DNA of 7,678 nucleotides, from assembly GCA_015655565.1 (NCBI GenBank), contig JAATEU010000623.1, forward strand, positions 1 through 7,678. Reading direction: 5' to 3'. Positions within the stretch are counted from its first letter, which is position 1. Each line of letters opens with the position of its first letter. The notes below the pieces were generated by a model. The model had not been told where the DNA came from. It was given only the letters and a program-made list of their open reading frames with translations, and searched no databases. A program made the position numbers and the translations under genes. Shown here piece after piece: positions 5,536 to 7,678 of this stretch. Source of the stretch: Clostridiales bacterium. Its GTDB lineage: Bacteria > Bacillota > Clostridia > Lachnospirales > Lachnospiraceae.

Positions 5536-7047
5536 CTATATGGCGAATTTGTTCCATATCATATCCAATGCATTGCTGACAGCCGTATATTTTTTAAATT
5601 TTTCTTCATAAATTTTATTCTTATCAGGGTTCGGTAAAACCGGGGGATTTACATGTACCATTGCATCGGCAGCTTCCGTGTAATCCTTATAAACCCCTGC
5701 TGCCACAGCTGCAGCCATAGCGCACCCAAGGGCACCAAGTTCCTTTACCCCTGCCACGGTTTCAATGGGATATCCAAGCACATCGGCAAAAAGCTGCACC
5801 CAAACCGGGGAATTAACGGCTCCACCCGCCATACGGATAGCCTTTGGTGCCTTTCGCGCTGAAAGAAGCCTTTCAATATGTGTTTTGTGGGAAAAAACCA
5901 CTCCTTCAAAGATTGCCCGCAAAACATGTGCCTTCGTATGATATGTAGTCAACCCCACAAAACTGGCCTTTGCAAGGGGATGGGCATTGGATCCGTACAG
6001 AAACGGAAGATAATAGACATCGCAAAGGGCAGGATCTACCGAGTTTACCATTTCGTTAATATGATCATATAAATTCATGCCCTGCGGCACCCTCTCATTT
6101 TCCATGCAGTTTTTCATATACCATTCCAGGTTTCCTGCACTAGTGGCGCTGCACTCTTCTAAAAGATAATAACCCGGCATGGCATAAAGGGAATTCATGG
6201 CGATTTTTGTCCCGGTAATCGGGACGTCCGAGATAAATTCATTGATACTCCAGGTGCCGGTGATTGTACATAACTGTTCCGGAGAAGTGACTGCCATTGC
6301 AATTGCACAGGCATCAATATCAAACATTCCGCCCGCTACAAGGGTACCTTCAAGCAGACCGGTCATCCTGGCAGCCTCAGGGGTTACGGTGCCGCATTGT
6401 TGGTGCGAATAACATAACGGCGCCAGTTTATCGTAGATCTCGCCGATGCCAAGCGCCTTAAGAATACCCGGGTCAAAGCATGCATTGCGCACATCCATTA
6501 AACCGGAACCGGATATGTCGGTGGCTTCACAATATGCCTTATCCGTCAGGCGGAACCGGATATAATCTTTCACCGAAAAGACCCACTTTATATTGTTATA
6601 AGTTTTACGATCATGTTCTTTCATCCATGCCAGGAGTGCTGCCTGCTGGCATGGGATCAGCTGCTGGCAAAGCTGCGGATAAAGAGCCTCTGCCGTACCG
6701 TCTCTCCTCCATTTATCCGTATATTTCCATGCCCGGTTATCGGTTGATACGATACCGTTGCAGGCAGGTCTTCCATCCTTTCCCCAGAGATACAATCCCT
6801 TCCCGTGTCCGCAGACCGCAATGCCAACCACCTCCTTTGGCGGGACTCCTGATTTCTGCAATACCTCGCGTACACATTCACAATTGTACTGCCAAAGCTC
6901 CTCCATATTACGTTCATTATATCCGGGATGCGGCGTTATTAACGGTGTCTGCTTTGAAACAACCGCTATCTCGTGTCCCTGCATGTCAAAGAGCGCAGCC
7001 TTACTTACTGTTCCGCCATTGTCAAGCCCTATGGCATATTTTCCCAT
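5536..7047 (-). CDS. lyxK: FGGY-family sugar kinase, L-xylulokinase (LyxK) type
   Basis: At 503 residues this is close to E. coli LyxK (498) and aligns along its length. It phosphorylates a ketosugar with ATP in the cytoplasm; E. coli LyxK acts on L-xylulose and also 3-keto-L-gulonate. Visible landmarks are the N-terminal phosphate loop AIGLDNGGTVSKAALFD (5-21), GHGKGLYLW (80-88), GGMFDID with the likely catalytic base D243, TGTWS (263-267), SAGNLEWY (303-310), LPFLYGSNA (347-355) and the C-terminal FGGY signature GGAVNSPVWVQLFADVLGYP (408-427). No key residue is missing. ATG 7047 has a strong AAGGAGG site at 7056-7062. It lies after the hydroxyacid dehydrogenase gene and upstream of the propeller and 3-epimerase genes. 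The pairing with the 3-epimerase supports an L-xylulose or L-gulonate-like route. The FGGY kinase call is certain; the substrate is inferred. Confidence 0.88.
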   Translation of the reverse strand: MGKYAIGLDNGGTVSKAALFDMQGHEIAVVSKQTPLITPHPGYNERNMEELWQYNCECVREVLQKSGVPPKEVVGIAVCGHGKGLYLWGKDGRPACNGIVSTDNRAWKYTDKWRRDGTAEALYPQLCQQLIPCQQAALLAWMKEHDRKTYNNIKWVFSVKDYIRFRLTDKAYCEATDISGSGLMDVRNACFDPGILKALGIGEIYDKLAPLCYSHQQCGTVTPEAARMTGLLEGTLVAGGMFDIDACAIAMAVTSPEQLCTITGTWSINEFISDVPITGTKIAMNSLYAMPGYYLLEECSATSAGNLEWYMKNCMENERVPQGMNLYDHINEMVNSVDPALCDVYYLPFLYGSNAHPLAKASFVGLTTYHTKAHVLRAIFEGVVFSHKTHIERLLSARKAPKAIRMAGGAVNSPVWVQLFADVLGYPIETVAGVKELGALGCAMAAAVAAGVYKDYTEAADAMVHVNPPVLPNPDKNKIYEEKFKKYTAVSNALDMIWNKFAI

Positions 7048-7087
7048 AGTTAATTCCTCCTTGTAAAAAGCTCTGTTATTTTAACAA

Positions 7088-7165
7088 CTATTGTATGCCA
7101 CATCTGCCTGCAGATGCGGCATTGCCTCAAATCAGACGGGTGAAAAAGTTACCTTTTTTTCACCC
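7088..7165 (-). repeat. Two-hairpin structured repeat, copy 4 (short, diverged)
   Basis: Stem-loop I lies at 7095-7122: ATGCCACATCTGC against GCAGATGCGGCAT, 13 bp with one mismatch at A7100/C7117 (a G-U pair in minus-strand RNA) and a CT loop. The linker is TGCCTCAAATCAGAC, clearly related to TGCCACAAATAAACA of copy 1. Stem II is a perfect 10 bp, GGGTGAAAAA (7138-7147) against TTTTTCACCC (7156-7165). It sits in the dehydrogenase-to-kinase gap in the same orientation as the others. Unlike copies 1 and 2, it leaves the downstream ribosome-binding site intact and lies about 40 nt from the start codon. Confidence 0.65.
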
Positions 7166-7174
7166 TAAACAACA

Positions 7175-7200
7175 GCAGGCTGTATATTTCCTCGGCCTGC
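7175..7200 (-). terminator. Possible weak terminator after the dehydrogenase gene
   Basis: Arms GCAGGC (7175-7180) and GCCTGC (7195-7200) form a 6-bp GC-rich hairpin, extendable by two pairs (T7181 with G7194, G7182 with C7193). In the minus direction it is followed by TGTTGTTTAG, which is only partly T-rich. It begins 14 nt past the dehydrogenase stop. It could attenuate rather than end transcription, leaving lower expression of the kinase and genes after it. Confidence 0.35.
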
Positions 7201-7213
7201 CGTTACCTTGAAA

Positions 7214-7678
7214 TCAACAGTTTTTAATATAATACGGATTCAGTATATGGGGTGACTGCTTTCCGGCAAAAAAATCCGCACTGATATCAATTGCCATTTT
7301 ATAAATATTCCAAAGGGATTCCACGGTCTGGCTGGAAACATGGGGAGTCAGAACCACATTGTCCAGCTTCAGAAACGGTGAATCCACAGGAAGGGGCTCA
7401 ACAGCAAAAACATCAAAGCCCGCTCCTGCAATCCGGTTGGTTGACAACACCTGGTACAACGCTTCCTCATCAACGATTCTGCCCCTGGACGTATTCACAA
7501 TGACGGATGTTGGCTTCATAAGGGAAAAAGTCCCGGCATTTACCATGTTATAGGTTTCCTCATTGTAGGGTACATGTATGCTTACAGCATCGGAAATTTT
7601 AAACAACTCCTCCAAGGTAACCAGTCTTGCACCTGCTTCTTTTATAGCTTCATTATCAGGAAAGGGATCATATACAAC
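7214..7678 (-). CDS. D-2-hydroxyacid dehydrogenase, C-terminal half (runs off right edge)
   Basis: The last 154 residues of an NAD(P)-dependent D-isomer-specific 2-hydroxyacid dehydrogenase are visible, about half of the usual 310-330. The frame is open to the window edge (VVYDPFPDNEAIKEAGARLV), so the gene starts outside. In order there are VVYDPF, the strand after the nucleotide-binding glycine loop; the ADAVSIHVP-like SDAVSIHVPY; NTSRGRIVDEEAL with the substrate-binding arginine; GFDVFAVEPLP with the catalytic glutamate; and TPHVSS with the catalytic histidine. All three active-site residues are present. These enzymes reduce 2-keto acids or oxidise 2-hydroxy acids in the cytoplasm. Next to a LyxK-type kinase, a sugar-acid substrate such as a keto-gulonate is plausible but unproven; phosphoglycerate dehydrogenase-like or glyoxylate-reductase-like alternatives remain. 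It is followed by 166 bp before the kinase. Confidence 0.9.
   Translation of the reverse strand, partial: VVYDPFPDNEAIKEAGARLVTLEELFKISDAVSIHVPYNEETYNMVNAGTFSLMKPTSVIVNTSRGRIVDEEALYQVLSTNRIAGAGFDVFAVEPLPVDSPFLKLDNVVLTPHVSSQTVESLWNIYKMAIDISADFFAGKQSPHILNPYYIKNC

Noticed and set aside
6480..7049. 189-residue open frame on the plus strand
   Set aside because: It is entirely antisense to the FGGY kinase, whose motifs are unmistakable; a shadow frame.
7138..7165. Perfect 10-bp hairpin GGGTGAAAAA/TTTTTCACCC read as a Rho-independent terminator
   Set aside because: No T-run follows it on either strand, and it corresponds in position to stem II of the repeat family.

Overview
The window looks like an accessory stretch of a low-GC Firmicute chromosome, most likely a Clostridia/Lachnospiraceae-type organism. 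The evidence is AT-rich intergenic DNA, ribosome-binding sites of the form TTACAAGGAG, GyrI-like and MerR regulators, and a LyxK/UlaE-type sugar operon. Every convincing gene lies on the minus strand, so transcription runs from high to low coordinates. No tRNA, rRNA, CRISPR array or complete transposase is visible.

Right half (7678 to 3371): a sugar or sugar-acid catabolic operon. In transcription order it holds the C-terminal half of a D-2-hydroxyacid dehydrogenase cut by the window edge, a LyxK-like FGGY sugar kinase, a cytoplasmic FG-GAP/beta-propeller protein of unknown function, and a UlaE/SgbU-like L-xylulose/L-ribulose-5-phosphate 3-epimerase. Kinase plus epimerase suggests feeding of L-xylulose, or a related sugar or keto-acid, through L-xylulose 5-phosphate into the pentose phosphate pathway. 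Transporter, decarboxylase and 4-epimerase genes are not in the window.

Middle (3370 to 2680): an intergenic graveyard. It contains a 109-bp MITE-like element with 31-bp near-perfect inverted arms, an unassigned stretch, and a decayed C-terminal fragment of an AraC/GyrI-type protein broken by a stop codon.

Left half (2730 to 1): a MerR-type regulator with a GyrI-like effector domain behind a classical long-spacer MerR promoter, a stand-alone GyrI-like protein (probably co-transcribed), a NUDIX hydrolase, a truncated DinB-like fragment, and the first ~30 codons of an MFS transporter leaving the window. The left half resembles a small xenobiotic or stress-response island.

The most unusual signal is a structured repeat family present four times in the same orientation relative to the genes: upstream of the NUDIX gene (984-1093), as a tandem pair upstream of the propeller gene (5277-5464), and upstream of the kinase (about 7088-7165). 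Each copy has two hairpins joined by a conserved linker. Stem changes between copies are largely compensatory, so the fold has been kept. The NUDIX copy appears to have landed precisely between a good Shine-Dalgarno sequence and the start codon. In both long copies the start codon lies exactly 16 nt beyond the hairpin. I do not recognise this family by name.
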